A stretch of DNA of 64,000 nucleotides from Bacillota bacterium (lineage in GTDB: Bacteria > Bacillota > Bacilli > Paenibacillales > Paenibacillaceae). The position numbers and the translations under genes were made by a program. Shown piece by piece: positions 16,889 through 25,519 of the stretch. The stretch covers positions 186,001 to 250,000 of the forward strand of contig JAEWPC010000059.1 in NCBI GenBank assembly GCA_023460795.1, given 5' to 3'. Position 1 is the first letter of the stretch. Each line of letters begins with the position of its first letter. The notes under the pieces are model-generated. The model saw only the letters and a program-made list of their open reading frames with translations, made no database searches and was not told the DNA's origin.

Positions 16889-18025
16889 TTAAGGTTTCAA
16901 CAATACTTTGATGCAATCGTCCTGCCGCGTATCGAACAGCTCGTAACCCCGTTTGGCATCGCTCAGCGGCATGACGTGGGTCACGATGTCTCCGGGATCG
17001 ATGCGGCCGCTGTCGATCAGCTCGTACATATGCGGCATGTAGTGGATGACCGGAGCTTGTCCCGTTCGAATGTTAACGTTCCTCTGGAAAATATCGCCGA
17101 GCGGAAAACCGTTGTACCGTCCCCCGTAAACGCCCGTAATTTGAATCGTCCCGCCTTTGCGAACGGCTTGGGACGCGATAACGAAGCCTCCCAGCGCGCC
17201 GCCGTGAAGCTTCAGCCCCGACGCGACGGATTCCAGAGGGGACATCTTGCCGCTCATGCCCGTGCAGTCGATGACGACGTCGGCTCCGCCTTTCGTCATC
17301 TCCTTGATCACGTTGCCGACGTTCTCGAACGCTCCCGCGTCTACGATTTCCACTTTGTTCGTTCTCTTCGCGTGATTCAGGCGATAACCGAGATAGTCGA
17401 CGGCGATCACCCGTTTCGCGCCTTTAAGCCAGGCGAATTTCTGCGCCAAAAGCCCGACGGGACCGCAGCCGATCACCACGACCGTATCGCCGTCCTTCAT
17501 CCCGGAATTGTCGACGCTCCAATAAGCGGTCGGCATCGCATCGGCGATGAGGCATAGCTTCTCGTCGGTTAACTCGCTGTTCTCGGGAATTTTGAAATTC
17601 GTAAAATTAGCGAACGGAACGCGCAAATATTCCGCTTGCCCGCCCGGATACCCTCCGGTCGTGCCGGTATAGCCGAAGAATCCGCCCATCTCGCCGTTGT
17701 CGTTCGAATTGTCGCATTGGCTCTCCAAATGATTTTTGCAGTAGATACATTCCCCGCAGGCGATCGTGAAAGGGATGACGACGCGGTCGCCCTTCTTCAG
17801 CTTCGTCACGCCCGGGCCGACTTCCTCGACGACGCCCATCGGCTCGTGGCCGATGACGTAGTCCTCCTGCAAATTCGGGATCATACCGTGAATCAGATGC
17901 AGATCCGAACCGCAAATCGCGGTCGTCGTTAATCGAATGATCGCATCGTCGGATTTGACGATCTTCGGATCGGGCACTTCCTTGACGGCGACGTTCTTAA
18001 TGCCTTGATACGTTACGGCTTTCAT
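16889..18025 (-). CDS. adhB: Zinc-dependent alcohol dehydrogenase (AdhB-like)
   Basis: Medium-chain dehydrogenase of the glutathione-independent formaldehyde/threonine-dehydrogenase type. Catalytic zinc motif: CGSDLHLIHG with GHEPMGVVEEVG. Structural-zinc lobe: C-x2-C-x2-C pattern in ACGECIYCKNHLESQC. Rossmann motif: VIGCGPVGLLAQ. The 378-residue frame starts at the ATG at 18025 behind GGAGGTG; a longer open frame upstream runs into the previous coat gene. Its location inside a coat operon, as in B. subtilis, suggests mother-cell expression. The physiological substrate is unknown. Confidence 0.93.
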   Translation of the reverse strand: MKAVTYQGIKNVAVKEVPDPKIVKSDDAIIRLTTTAICGSDLHLIHGMIPNLQEDYVIGHEPMGVVEEVGPGVTKLKKGDRVVIPFTIACGECIYCKNHLESQCDNSNDNGEMGGFFGYTGTTGGYPGGQAEYLRVPFANFTNFKIPENSELTDEKLCLIADAMPTAYWSVDNSGMKDGDTVVVIGCGPVGLLAQKFAWLKGAKRVIAVDYLGYRLNHAKRTNKVEIVDAGAFENVGNVIKEMTKGGADVVIDCTGMSGKMSPLESVASGLKLHGGALGGFVIASQAVRKGGTIQITGVYGGRYNGFPLGDIFQRNVNIRTGQAPVIHYMPHMYELIDSGRIDPGDIVTHVMPLSDAKRGYELFDTRQDDCIKVLLKP

Positions 18026-18402
18026 GCTTGGGCACCTCCGAGTCCTTCGTCGGGCGTTCGGTCGAACATTCCTTTCCGGCTCGTGTCCTCGGGGAACATA
18101 TTCATGCGGCAGATCTCTACCGTATTCCGGGCGGATAGCTGGTCGAGCTGATATTGCTCCTTTAGTTCGTACGGGTGAAACCACTTCTTGCGGACCATGA
18201 GCTCGGAGATTTCTTGATGCATCGCGATGCCTTGGAAGAGCTGGGCGCGGAAGAACGCCCTTAGCTCCGGCGTAGCAGCTTCAGTCAACGCCACGGCCAT
18301 GTTCCTGACGCCTACCTTGGCCCGAGTCAGGAAATCCATGGCGAAAGTCATATCCGCCATCTCGGGTAAATTCAATGAATTGCTCGGATCGAGCGCGTCC
18401 AT
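18022..18402 (-). CDS. CotF-family spore coat protein (YraF-like)
   Basis: 126 residues: ADMTFAMDFLTRAKVGVRNM, then TEAATPELRAFFRAQLFQGI and ELMVRKKWFHPYELKEQYQL, paralogous to the YraD-like protein at the operon end. The tail after about residue 95 is less conserved. ATG at 18402 has GAGGTG 9 bp upstream; a GTG four codons earlier overlaps that site. The stop overlaps the adhB start (ATGA). Confidence 0.85.
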   Translation of the reverse strand: MDALDPSNSLNLPEMADMTFAMDFLTRAKVGVRNMAVALTEAATPELRAFFRAQLFQGIAMHQEISELMVRKKWFHPYELKEQYQLDQLSARNTVEICRMNMFPEDTSRKGMFDRTPDEGLGGAQA

Positions 18403-18415
18403 CGTGCCTGTCACC

Positions 18416-18709
18416 TCAATTTAGAATCGGAGTCGGCCGGCTCGCCGGCACGGGTGCTTCGAACGGCGCTCGGGCATATATCGCTTGCAGCTCGGCGAGC
18501 GCCTCCATCGATTGGCGTACGTCTTTCTCCATTAACGCTTTGAGTTCTTGATCGAACACCAAGCCCTGCATGAATTTGGAGCTCGCGAGACAGAGCGTCT
18601 TGAAATTGATCGCTTCATGGACCTCGAGCGATTCGTGAGCCGCTAAAGGCGTTAATTGGCTAATGATGAATCCTCCTCCATAGTTGGCTACCGGACGTAG
18701 GATATCCAT
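18416..18709 (-). CDS. Small spore coat-associated protein (YraG-like)
   Basis: Up to 97 residues with the AAHESLEVHEAINFKTLCLA signature shared with the YraE-like gene and a Pro/Ala-rich C-terminal tail not seen there. First gene of the coat operon. The annotated ATG has GAGAGG directly against it, which is too close; GGAGGAGG lies inside the frame about 35 bp downstream but precedes no standard start codon. The start is therefore uncertain and the true protein may begin near the signature. Confidence 0.72.
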   Translation of the reverse strand: MDILRPVANYGGGFIISQLTPLAAHESLEVHEAINFKTLCLASSKFMQGLVFDQELKALMEKDVRQSMEALAELQAIYARAPFEAPVPASRPTPILN

Positions 18710-18852
18710 CCTCTCGTTAGCTATGCGAAAGCGACTTTTTTATGAGTTTTTAGTTTGTAAAAGGAAGTCGGTCATTGACAGTTTTTAGGTGGAACAGTAG
18801 GCTATTGGTAGGCTAGAAAAGATAATTTACGAGAATAGGAGCTGCGATCATC

Positions 18853-19086
18853 GTGAATGCTGGGCGCGACAGGGACGAAAAGCTTTTTTGGATTATTGCC
18901 TTAACGATTGTTGCGATTTCGATCGGTATTGCGCTTATCGTCTCCGCGGTGCGGGATAAACCGGCCAAAACGGACGATGCCCAAGAAGACGGAATTCGGT
19001 ACGAGATGATAAGCAAGACGGGAGAAGAGGCGTTCGATTATAAAGATTTGCAGCATTGGAAGATCGAAATCGGGGGAGGGAAATAA
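18853..19086 (+). CDS. Small single-pass membrane protein
   Basis: 77 residues: a charged N-terminus, one transmembrane helix (about 13-33), then a charged extracytoplasmic tail (DGIRYEMISKTGEEAFDYKD). AGGAG lies 11 bp before the GTG start. Family not recognised. A run of five G at 19072-19076 precedes the stop. Removing one G would continue the frame to 19153 with a tail that looks coding (KERIGVYYLFDMPDADWDVL), ending just before a terminator, so the present stop may come from a frameshift. Confidence 0.6.
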   Translation: MNAGRDRDEKLFWIIALTIVAISIGIALIVSAVRDKPAKTDDAQEDGIRYEMISKTGEEAFDYKDLQHWKIEIGGGK

Positions 19087-19163
19087 AGAGAGAATCGGAG
19101 TCTATTATTTGTTCGATATGCCGGACGCAGATTGGGACGTGCTAAACGAATAAAATAATGACA

Positions 19164-19197
19164 AACGGCCGAGCGGATGTTACACCGCTCGGCCGTT
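19164..19197 (-). terminator. Bidirectional terminator before the GH43 gene end
   Basis: AACGGCCGAGCGG / CCGCTCGGCCGTT stem of 13 bp with an 8-nt loop, located 10 bp past the GH43 stop. Confidence 0.85.
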
Positions 19198-19206
19198 CTA
19201 TTGTTA

Positions 19207-20190
19207 TTAGTTGTTGTAAGGGTCGATCGTCTGGATGGTGCCGTCCGGATTGTACTTCAATTCGGTAAACTTCACCGAACGTTTGTTGTCGATGCCGCCG
19301 GACAAGGAGCTGTCGTGATAGAACAGGTACCATTTGTCTTTGAATTGGACGATCGAATGGTGAGTCGTCCATCCGATAACCGGAGTAAGGATAACGCCTT
19401 GATAGACGTAAGGCCCCGTCGGATTTTTGCTGATCGCGTACACCAGCTTGTGCGTCGAACCGGTCGAGTAGGACAAGTAGTAATAACCGTTATACTTATG
19501 CACCCAAGGACCTTCGAAATATCTGCGATCTTCGTCGCCGGCCGTCAGCGGTTTGCCGTCTTCGTCAACGATCGAAATTTCATGCGGCGCGCTCTTGAAC
19601 GACAGCATATCGTCGCTCAGCTCGGCTACGCGAGGTCCGAGCGCCGGTTCGTTGCCGGTCGGACCATTCTCGTCCGGCAGGAACGTGCCGGTCTGCCACT
19701 TCTCCAGCTGGCCGCCCCACAGACCGCCGAAGTACATGTACGACTTGCCGTCGTCGTCGACGAATACGGCAGGGTCGATGCTGAAGCTGCCCGGAATATA
19801 GTTCTCCTCGGCTTTGAACGGACCGGATGGGGACTCGCTCGTCGCTACGCCGATTCTGAAGATTCCTTCCTTGTCTCTAGCAGGGAAGAACAGATAATAG
19901 GTATTGTTCTTGAACGCGGCATCCGGCGCCCACATTTGCTTGCTGGCCCACGGAACGTCGCGAACGTGAAGCGCTTCGCCGTGATCAACGCATGGCGCGC
20001 CTTCGTCTTCCATGGACAGGACATGGTAATCTTCCATATCGTATTGGTCGCCGTTGTCGTTAATCACGTTATCATTATTGAGATCATGGGAAGGGTAAAT
20101 ATAAATTTTACCTTCGAATACGTGAGCGGAAGGATCCGCGGTATACATATGCTTGACGAGCGGTTCATTACGTTTTGTAGCGTCTGCCAT
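19207..20190 (-). CDS. Glycoside hydrolase family 43 protein (beta-xylosidase/arabinosidase type)
   Basis: A five-bladed beta-propeller glycosidase acting on arabinose- or xylose-containing glycans. Candidate catalytic residues: Asp19 in YTADPSAH (base), Asp in FSIDPAVFVDD (pKa modulator) and Glu in RRYFEGPWVHKY (acid). Blade motifs WAPDAAFKNNTYYLFF and LFYHDSSLS fit GH43. No signal peptide, so it is likely cytoplasmic and acts on imported oligosaccharides, although no transporter is adjacent. AAGGAGG precedes the ATG. Confidence 0.92.
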   Translation of the reverse strand: MADATKRNEPLVKHMYTADPSAHVFEGKIYIYPSHDLNNDNVINDNGDQYDMEDYHVLSMEDEGAPCVDHGEALHVRDVPWASKQMWAPDAAFKNNTYYLFFPARDKEGIFRIGVATSESPSGPFKAEENYIPGSFSIDPAVFVDDDGKSYMYFGGLWGGQLEKWQTGTFLPDENGPTGNEPALGPRVAELSDDMLSFKSAPHEISIVDEDGKPLTAGDEDRRYFEGPWVHKYNGYYYLSYSTGSTHKLVYAISKNPTGPYVYQGVILTPVIGWTTHHSIVQFKDKWYLFYHDSSLSGGIDNKRSVKFTELKYNPDGTIQTIDPYNN

Positions 20191-20388
20191 CTAGGTTCCT
20201 CCTTAGTCTGTACCCATTTTGAAGAATAGGAGCATATCCATCCTATAGTATCAAACAAGGAGGAAGTTTTAACCCTACAAAAATTAGTTTAACACCTAAA
20301 ATGTTTAGAATATTCGCGGCACGGCAGCAGAACGCATGCGAGCCGTGACGGCTAGGTGAGTCGTCAAAAATGAAATCGCTTTAATAAT

Positions 20389-20455
20389 GATACATTTTGT
20401 ATTGACACCGATCGAAATGTAGCATAATGTTGAGATGTTGGATACGTTTTGTATC
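20389..20455 (+). promoter_or_regulatory. Promoter with two Xre-type operator boxes
   Basis: The boxes GATACATTTTGTATT (20389-20403) and GATACGTTTTGTATC (20441-20455) each differ by one base from the reverse complement of the PBSX Xre operator GATACAAAATGTATC. Between them lies TTGACA (20402-20407) and CATAAT/ATAATG at 15-16 bp spacing. The boxes flank the promoter of the XRE gene, which points to autorepression. The other parts of the 360-bp gap (20191-20550) hold nothing else I recognise. Confidence 0.75.
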
Positions 20456-20550
20456 AAATAGGGATGAGTTCAGGACTATACGATAAAGAGTTGCACCGAC
20501 TCGCAGGCCTATGCCGTTGTATCTATTTTGTCAGAATTTGAGGTGATAGA

Positions 20551-20901
20551 ATGAGTTTGGGGGCGCGTCTAAGGACGTTGCGGCATTGCCGAAGAATATC
20601 TCAAACAGAGGTTGCGCAGTACATCGGCATTACGCGCTCGGCTTATAGCCACTACGAGAGCAATAACCGGCAGCCCGTATACGAGACGATCATCAAGCTT
20701 GCCGCATTCTTTAATGTATCCGTCGACTACCTGCTTGTCGGGGAGGACCCGCAGGCGGTCAAGGAGCCTTCCGAAGAACAGGATTTGAACGAGATTCTGT
20801 ATCTGCTCAAACGGATGGACGGAGAGATGAAGAAGAGATCGATCCATATGATTAACGCATTAGTCAAGGAATCGTTATTGAACGCTAAGAAGGAAGGTTA
20901 A
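20551..20901 (+). CDS. XRE/SinR-like helix-turn-helix regulator
   Basis: 116 residues: an N-terminal Cro/C1 helix-turn-helix (about 4-62; ISQTEVAQYIGITRSAYSHY, then NVSVDYLLVG) and a C-terminal helical segment for dimerisation. GAGGTG precedes the ATG. Two Xre-type operators overlap its promoter, so autorepression is likely. No phage or PBSX-like genes lie nearby, so its regulon is elsewhere or is limited to itself. Its 3-prime end overlaps the convergent hydrolase gene by 27 bp. Confidence 0.9.
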   Translation: MSLGARLRTLRHCRRISQTEVAQYIGITRSAYSHYESNNRQPVYETIIKLAAFFNVSVDYLLVGEDPQAVKEPSEEQDLNEILYLLKRMDGEMKKRSIHMINALVKESLLNAKKEG

Positions 20902-21675
20902 TACGCGCTCGTTGAAAGCTTCCGGCGTATCGGCGTTCGCGCAATGGCCGGCTCCCGGCAACATCGCTAACCGGCTGTTCGGCTCGACCGCATGCCATTC
21001 TTCGGCTGCCTCGCGCGCTAGCGGAAGATCATGTTCGCCCACCATGATGAATAAGGGGTAAGCAACGGCGCTGTCTTGTCTGCGGAACAATCGATCGATG
21101 CCCGACATGGCCGCGAACGATTTGCGCTCGAATCGGAGGATGCCGCGTTCGAATAGCGATCTGCACTGATCGGTGTAGCAGGATACGTTCAGCACGTAGT
21201 TTCTGAATTTGCGCATGGATAATACAATATACCACAACCACTTGATACCCTCTCGGCGCTGCGCTTTCTTGATTTTATCCGACGGCCGATGAATGGAGTA
21301 ACCCCCGACTACCGTAACGGAACGAACACGCTCCGGATAGCGATCGGCGAACGCTTGCGCGATTAGTCCTCCCAATGAAACGCCGATTACATGACATTCC
21401 TCGACGCCGTTCCAGGCGAGAATACTTTCGACGATCGCCGGAGCATCCTTCAGCGTCACTCGGGTACCCTTGGTCACCGTATCCCCGTGCCCGGGCATAT
21501 CGATGGAGATTACCCGATACCGCTCCGAGAAAGCCTTGATCTGGTGCTCGAAGATATGCCGGTCAGCGAACGCGGGGTGAAGCAGCACGATGGCTGGGCG
21601 ATCGCTCGCACCCGCTATCTCGTATGCGATTTGCGCGGATTGGTAGTTCCCCGTTCTTGACTCTGCTCTTGTCAT
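20875..21675 (-). CDS. Alpha/beta-fold hydrolase
   Basis: A 266-residue alpha/beta hydrolase: oxyanion region VLLHPAFADRHIFEHQ, MPGHGDT, nucleophile elbow GVSLGGLIAQ (Ser about 100), an acid in LFIMVGEHDLPLA and the terminal His in LPGAGHCANADTPEAFN. It resembles the MhpC/3-oxoadipate enol-lactonase group, but the substrate is unknown. An AGGAAGGAAG tract lies upstream of the ATG. Confidence 0.88.
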   Translation of the reverse strand: MTRAESRTGNYQSAQIAYEIAGASDRPAIVLLHPAFADRHIFEHQIKAFSERYRVISIDMPGHGDTVTKGTRVTLKDAPAIVESILAWNGVEECHVIGVSLGGLIAQAFADRYPERVRSVTVVGGYSIHRPSDKIKKAQRREGIKWLWYIVLSMRKFRNYVLNVSCYTDQCRSLFERGILRFERKSFAAMSGIDRLFRRQDSAVAYPLFIMVGEHDLPLAREAAEEWHAVEPNSRLAMLPGAGHCANADTPEAFNERVLTFLLSVQ

Positions 21676-21787
21676 TCTCTACGCTCTTCCTTCCTAAGAG
21701 ATTCCAATGTTCCAGCTTATAGGTAAATTCACCTCTATCATATCAGTGATTGAGGACAATGCTCAATGATATGAGCGGATCATGAAC

Positions 21788-21811
21788 TTATGCCGCCATC
21801 CCGGCGGCATA
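21788..21811 (-). terminator. Hairpin after the oxidoreductase gene
   Basis: ATGCCGCC / GGCGGCAT stem with a short loop downstream of the minus-strand stop at 21828. It lacks a clear T-run, so termination strength is uncertain. Confidence 0.45.
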
Positions 21812-21827
21812 AGCGAGAAAGCAGTAT

Positions 21828-22409
21828 TTATCGGCATCTCTCGCCGAGTGCCTCTACCTTGCGAAGCCAACTTGTGCGCTTGTCGGCGTTCGAAGTCTTG
21901 ACGGGTCCGAATCCCGATACGCGAACCGGAGCGATTCCGCAAAATTGCAGGACGGCGCGTTTCATTAGAATATGGCCGGCGTTGCGCATGAATAGACGAT
22001 AATACCACACCGGGGAATCCATTGTGACGAGTACTCTTGCCGATCTTCCTTTAAGCAGCTTGTTATATAGTAACGAGTTCGGTTTGGACTTAAAGGCGAA
22101 GCCGGGGAGCAACGTTCTGTCCAGGAAGCCCTTCAGGATGGCCGGCATGGATCCCCACCAGTTTGGATAGACGATCACGAGATGATCTGACCAGGTTATC
22201 GTGGCTTGAGCGCGCAGCAGGTCGGGTTCCAACTCGGTACGCTCATGATAACCGTGCTTCAAATTCGGATCGAAGCTAAGCTGGCTAAGATCCAGACAAC
22301 GGACCTCGGCGCCTTTACCCCTCGCGCCTTGCGCATAAGCTTCCGCTATTGCGTGGCAATAGCTGTCCGGGTACGGGTGGCCTATAATGATCGCAATCTT
22401 CTTACTCAC
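21828..22409 (-). CDS. Flavodoxin-fold NAD(P)H dehydrogenase (quinone) family protein
   Basis: 193 residues with the NQO1/MdaB-like pattern: IAIIIGHPYPDSYCHAIAE (FMN phosphate loop), ITWSDHLVIVYPNWWGSMPA and KGFLDRTLLPGFAF. It probably reduces quinones or electrophiles with NAD(P)H. RBS-like GAGGAATGACC precedes the ATG. It is divergently transcribed from an AraC-type regulator 150 bp away, which probably controls it. Confidence 0.9.
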   Translation of the reverse strand: MSKKIAIIIGHPYPDSYCHAIAEAYAQGARGKGAEVRCLDLSQLSFDPNLKHGYHERTELEPDLLRAQATITWSDHLVIVYPNWWGSMPAILKGFLDRTLLPGFAFKSKPNSLLYNKLLKGRSARVLVTMDSPVWYYRLFMRNAGHILMKRAVLQFCGIAPVRVSGFGPVKTSNADKRTSWLRKVEALGERCR

Positions 22410-22559
22410 AGGTCATTCCTCCTCATTCGTCCGCTCCCCATCAATCGCTTAGACATGATAAGATAGCTTTGTCATCATAGTAACGGGAATGCGGGTTAAT
22501 CCGAATGATCATTCGCGCGAACGAATTGATCGGAAACGCGAAGCGAAGGTGGAGTACGT

Positions 22560-23600
22560 GTGAACGGCGATAAAGGGGTTTCAATATCGTTGTTGTATCC
22601 AATTATGAAAACGATGGCGGCAGAAGGATACGATTGGAACGAGTTTTGTGAGGCTGCGGCTATCGATCCGGATTTGGCGCTGGATGCGGAAGCCCGGTTG
22701 TCGACCGAAGACTTCCAACGCGTCGTGTATACAGCCGTTCGGTTGACTGGCGACGAGATGTTCGGTTTGCATCAGGGGAATCGGACGTCGATCTCAGATC
22801 TCGGGGTCCTAGGTTATGTCATGATGCACTCCGAGACGTTAGGCCACGCAATGGAGGCTACGAGGAGATATAATGAGACCGTCTGCAGCGGTTTTCATGT
22901 CGAGCTCGAGGTAGAGGGCGACGATGTCGTCGTGGCTCTGGAACTCGGCAGTGTGCATCATGCGAAGAGCCGTCACTGCATCGAGGATATGACGGCGTCC
23001 TTCTATAAGACGATGCTGGATTTGACTTGCCGGGCGGTCCCGCTCAAGGAGGTGCAATTCGTTCATCCATCGCCGAATCGACCCAATGAATATGCAGCCG
23101 TCTTCGGAATTCAGCCGGTATTCGAGAGCGCTCGCAACGCGCTTACGTTCTCCGGCGACATACGGAATTATCCGATTGTCGGATCGGATGCACGGTTGCT
23201 AAGCATATTCAGAGGAATGGCCGAGGACGTGCTAGTCAAGCTCGCAAGCGACGCAACCCTATCGGATAAGCTGCGAGCTTGGATCGTGCAATGTATGCCT
23301 ACCCACTATCCGACGTTAAAGCAAGCGGCCCAAGCGATGCTCATGAGCGTTAGGACGCTGCAGGATAAGTTGAAGGCCGAGCATACAACTTACAATCGTC
23401 TCGCGAACGAGGTGCGCAAAGAGCTGGCCATTCGATATTTGGCGCAGCCGAATTACGCGATCGGAGAAATCGCGTACCTGCTGCATTTCTCCGAGCCGAG
23501 TGCTTTTCAGTCCGCGTTCCGCAGGTGGACGGACACCGCCCCCGGGGAATACCGGCAGCGGGCTTGGATGGCAGGCTCGCGGTTAGTTAATCAGGCATAG
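22560..23600 (+). CDS. AraC-family transcriptional regulator
   Basis: An N-terminal arabinose-binding-like sensor domain of the OruR/ArgR type (about 15-200; LSTEDFQRVVYTAVRLTGDE, SDLGVLGYVMMHSETLGHA) and a C-terminal double helix-turn-helix (about 240-335; PTLKQAAQAMLMSVRTLQDK, then IGEIAYLLHFSEPSAFQSAF). GTG start behind AGGTGGAG. It probably activates the divergent quinone-oxidoreductase gene. A 34-bp palindromic terminator follows. Confidence 0.92.
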   Translation: MNGDKGVSISLLYPIMKTMAAEGYDWNEFCEAAAIDPDLALDAEARLSTEDFQRVVYTAVRLTGDEMFGLHQGNRTSISDLGVLGYVMMHSETLGHAMEATRRYNETVCSGFHVELEVEGDDVVVALELGSVHHAKSRHCIEDMTASFYKTMLDLTCRAVPLKEVQFVHPSPNRPNEYAAVFGIQPVFESARNALTFSGDIRNYPIVGSDARLLSIFRGMAEDVLVKLASDATLSDKLRAWIVQCMPTHYPTLKQAAQAMLMSVRTLQDKLKAEHTTYNRLANEVRKELAIRYLAQPNYAIGEIAYLLHFSEPSAFQSAFRRWTDTAPGEYRQRAWMAGSRLVNQA

Positions 23601-23618
23601 GCTTCAGCACAATCACAA

Positions 23619-23652
23619 AAAGGTGGAGCAAGGAATTCCTTGCTCCACCTTT
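23619..23652 (+). terminator. 34-bp perfect palindrome, bidirectional terminator
   Basis: AAAGGTGGAGCAAGGAA and its exact complement, centred on GAATTC, lie between the convergent AraC-type and CotF-type genes. T-rich flanks are present on both strands. A loop-less perfect palindrome is unusual; the central bases must form the loop. Confidence 0.8.
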
Positions 23653-23668
23653 GTTGACGTTACCGACG

Positions 23669-24019
23669 TTATTGCGCGCCTGCCGGATACGGGTACTGCG
23701 ACGAATATCCGCTGAACTGCTGGTACGTCGTCTGCAGCTTCTGCTGTTCCTCGGCCTCGAGCTTGTACCAGCCTTTCTGGAACATGAGATTGTACATCTC
23801 GCGCGCGCTTTGGTGTGTTTCGTTCAAGATGCGCTGGAAGTCGGCATGCAGTTCATTGTGGCTTGCTTCCTTGACGGCGATATTCAGGCTGTCGGTCAAG
23901 TATTTGCAGGTGCTGAGCGCGTCGTTCAAGTAATCCCGGTCGTTCATCTCCGGACTCTTGACGGTTGGAAGCTGCCCCGTCTGAGGATTCGCGATTTGAT
24001 TCTGGCTTTGGGTAGGCAT
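23669..24019 (-). CDS. CotF-family spore coat protein
   Basis: 116 residues. A Gln/Asn/Pro-rich N-terminus is followed by the CotF helical domain: MNDRDYLNDALSTCKYLTDS, then EASHNELHADFQRILNETHQ and YNLMFQKGWYKLEAEEQQ. A Tyr/Gln/Ser-rich end follows (QQFSGYSSQYPYPAGAQ). GGAGG precedes the ATG at 24019; the longer frame runs backwards through the upstream coat gene. It forms a pair with the next gene. Confidence 0.88.
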   Translation of the reverse strand: MPTQSQNQIANPQTGQLPTVKSPEMNDRDYLNDALSTCKYLTDSLNIAVKEASHNELHADFQRILNETHQSAREMYNLMFQKGWYKLEAEEQQKLQTTYQQFSGYSSQYPYPAGAQ

Positions 24020-24036
24020 CGGTTCGTTCCTCCTTC

Positions 24037-24339
24037 TTAATGCGGCATCTGCTGTGCCTGCTGCTGCGGCAAGCCGGCCATGGCGGTATTGTTGTCGACT
24101 TGCAGGTGCTTCAGCAACTGCTCGTAGTGCGCTTGGTGCATCCGGCCCGCGCCGTCGAGCGCTTGCTTGATCTGCGGGTCCTTGGCTTCCCCGGCGAAAT
24201 GATGCAGTTTCTTGAACGCGTTCAGCTCCCAAGACAGCGCATCCTTCAGATAGGATAAGTCTTTCGTCGTAATGACCCGCGGCGGGAACGGAATCGGCAC
24301 GCTCGCTTGTCCGGCGTTCATACTCGTATTCGGCGTCAT
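24037..24339 (-). CDS. Spore coat-associated helical protein
   Basis: 100 residues with a ferritin-like helix pair: KDLSYLKDALSWELNAFKKL, then GAGRMHQAHYEQLLKHLQVD and a Gln-rich end (PQQQAQQMPH). It precedes the CotF-like gene by 17 bp and is probably cotranscribed. AAAGGAG precedes the ATG. Coat function is inferred from the pairing. Confidence 0.78.
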   Translation of the reverse strand: MTPNTSMNAGQASVPIPFPPRVITTKDLSYLKDALSWELNAFKKLHHFAGEAKDPQIKQALDGAGRMHQAHYEQLLKHLQVDNNTAMAGLPQQQAQQMPH

Positions 24340-24487
24340 ACAAAGCTCCTTTGAATGGTGATGTTGGCGAATTTAGAATTTGCCATCGAAGCCGTAATTA
24401 TCCGAACTGGAACCGTTTCGACACGAAGCCGTCACAACATCCGCGCGCTTTCCTTAACATTTTCCATGTCTATGAGCGGGACGATGG

Positions 24488-24496
24488 TGGTATAAT
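24488..24496 (+). promoter_or_regulatory. Extended -10 promoter of rarD
   Basis: TGGTATAAT, an extended -10, lies 44 bp before the rarD start. A convincing -35 is not seen. Confidence 0.5.
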
Positions 24497-24539
24497 TCCG
24501 TTCATATGTGGAATATGCAGGATGGGGCGAATAGACAGC

Positions 24540-25418
24540 ATGAAAAAAGGTTTATTATACGCGATAGCGGCTTACACGATATGGGGACTGCTCCCGTTAT
24601 ATTGGAAATGGTTCGAGATGATCGGCGCGGGAGAAATTCTATCCCATCGAATCGTATGGTCATTCGTATTCGTCGCGGCTTTGATCATCATCCAGCGCAG
24701 GTGGAAAGACATCCGCGCGATCGTCGGCAATCGGGCGACACTGTTGACGCTGACGGTAAGCAGCCTTCTCATTACTTCGAACTGGCTCATTTTCATCTGG
24801 GCCGTCAACAACGGTCACGTCATCGAGACGAGCTTAGGATATTATCTGACGCCGCTTATTAACGTCGTGCTGGCAATCGCATTCTTGGGCGAGAAACCGA
24901 CGCTGGGCCAATGGGCGGCGATTGCGCTCGCGGGTTCGGGAGTGCTTCTGGTCGCCATCGATTACGGCAGCTTCCCTTGGGTCTCGTTGTCGCTCGCTTT
25001 AAGCTTCGGACTATATGGCCTCGTGAAAAAGCGGATGAAAGTAGACGCGACGGACGGCTTGTTCTTGGAGACTGCGGTTGTCGTGCCGCTGGCGCTTATC
25101 TATTGGGCATACATCGGTTCTTCGCATGAGTCGCAAGCATGGACTTTGCCGACGGGAACCTTCCTCGCGTTGTTGGTGTCAGGCGTGGCTACTGCCGTGC
25201 CGCTATTGTTTTTCGCGAGAGCGGCGAGCAGACTTCCTTTGTCGATGCTCGGCTTCATTCAATATATCGGGCCTACTTTGACGCTCGGGTTAAGCGTATT
25301 CGTGTTCAAGGAGACGGTTACGCCGGTGCTGCTGATTAGCTTTACGCTGATTTGGTCGGCATTGATCGTCTATGCCTGGGCTTCGGTCCAATCGGCTAGA
25401 TCGCTGCGGACGGCGTAA
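24540..25418 (+). CDS. rarD: RarD-type EamA transporter
   Basis: 292 residues with ten predicted helices. The RarD hallmark start MKKGLLYAIAAYTIWGLLPL and WKWFEMIGAGEILSHRIVWS, plus NWLIFIWAVNNGHVIETSLG and YYLTPLINVVLAIAFLGE, identify the family (chloramphenicol-sensitive/RarD permease); the substrate is not established. The ATG at 24540 matches family starts; a longer frame upstream is non-coding. Confidence 0.92.
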   Translation: MKKGLLYAIAAYTIWGLLPLYWKWFEMIGAGEILSHRIVWSFVFVAALIIIQRRWKDIRAIVGNRATLLTLTVSSLLITSNWLIFIWAVNNGHVIETSLGYYLTPLINVVLAIAFLGEKPTLGQWAAIALAGSGVLLVAIDYGSFPWVSLSLALSFGLYGLVKKRMKVDATDGLFLETAVVVPLALIYWAYIGSSHESQAWTLPTGTFLALLVSGVATAVPLLFFARAASRLPLSMLGFIQYIGPTLTLGLSVFVFKETVTPVLLISFTLIWSALIVYAWASVQSARSLRTA

Positions 25419-25519
25419 GCGACTGCCGAACAATGGCGTCTATGGTATTTTCTTCATGATCACGGTATGATGAATGAAGTTAATTTCGGTGCGATTTCGA
25501 GTAGGAAGGAGCTAGAGGA

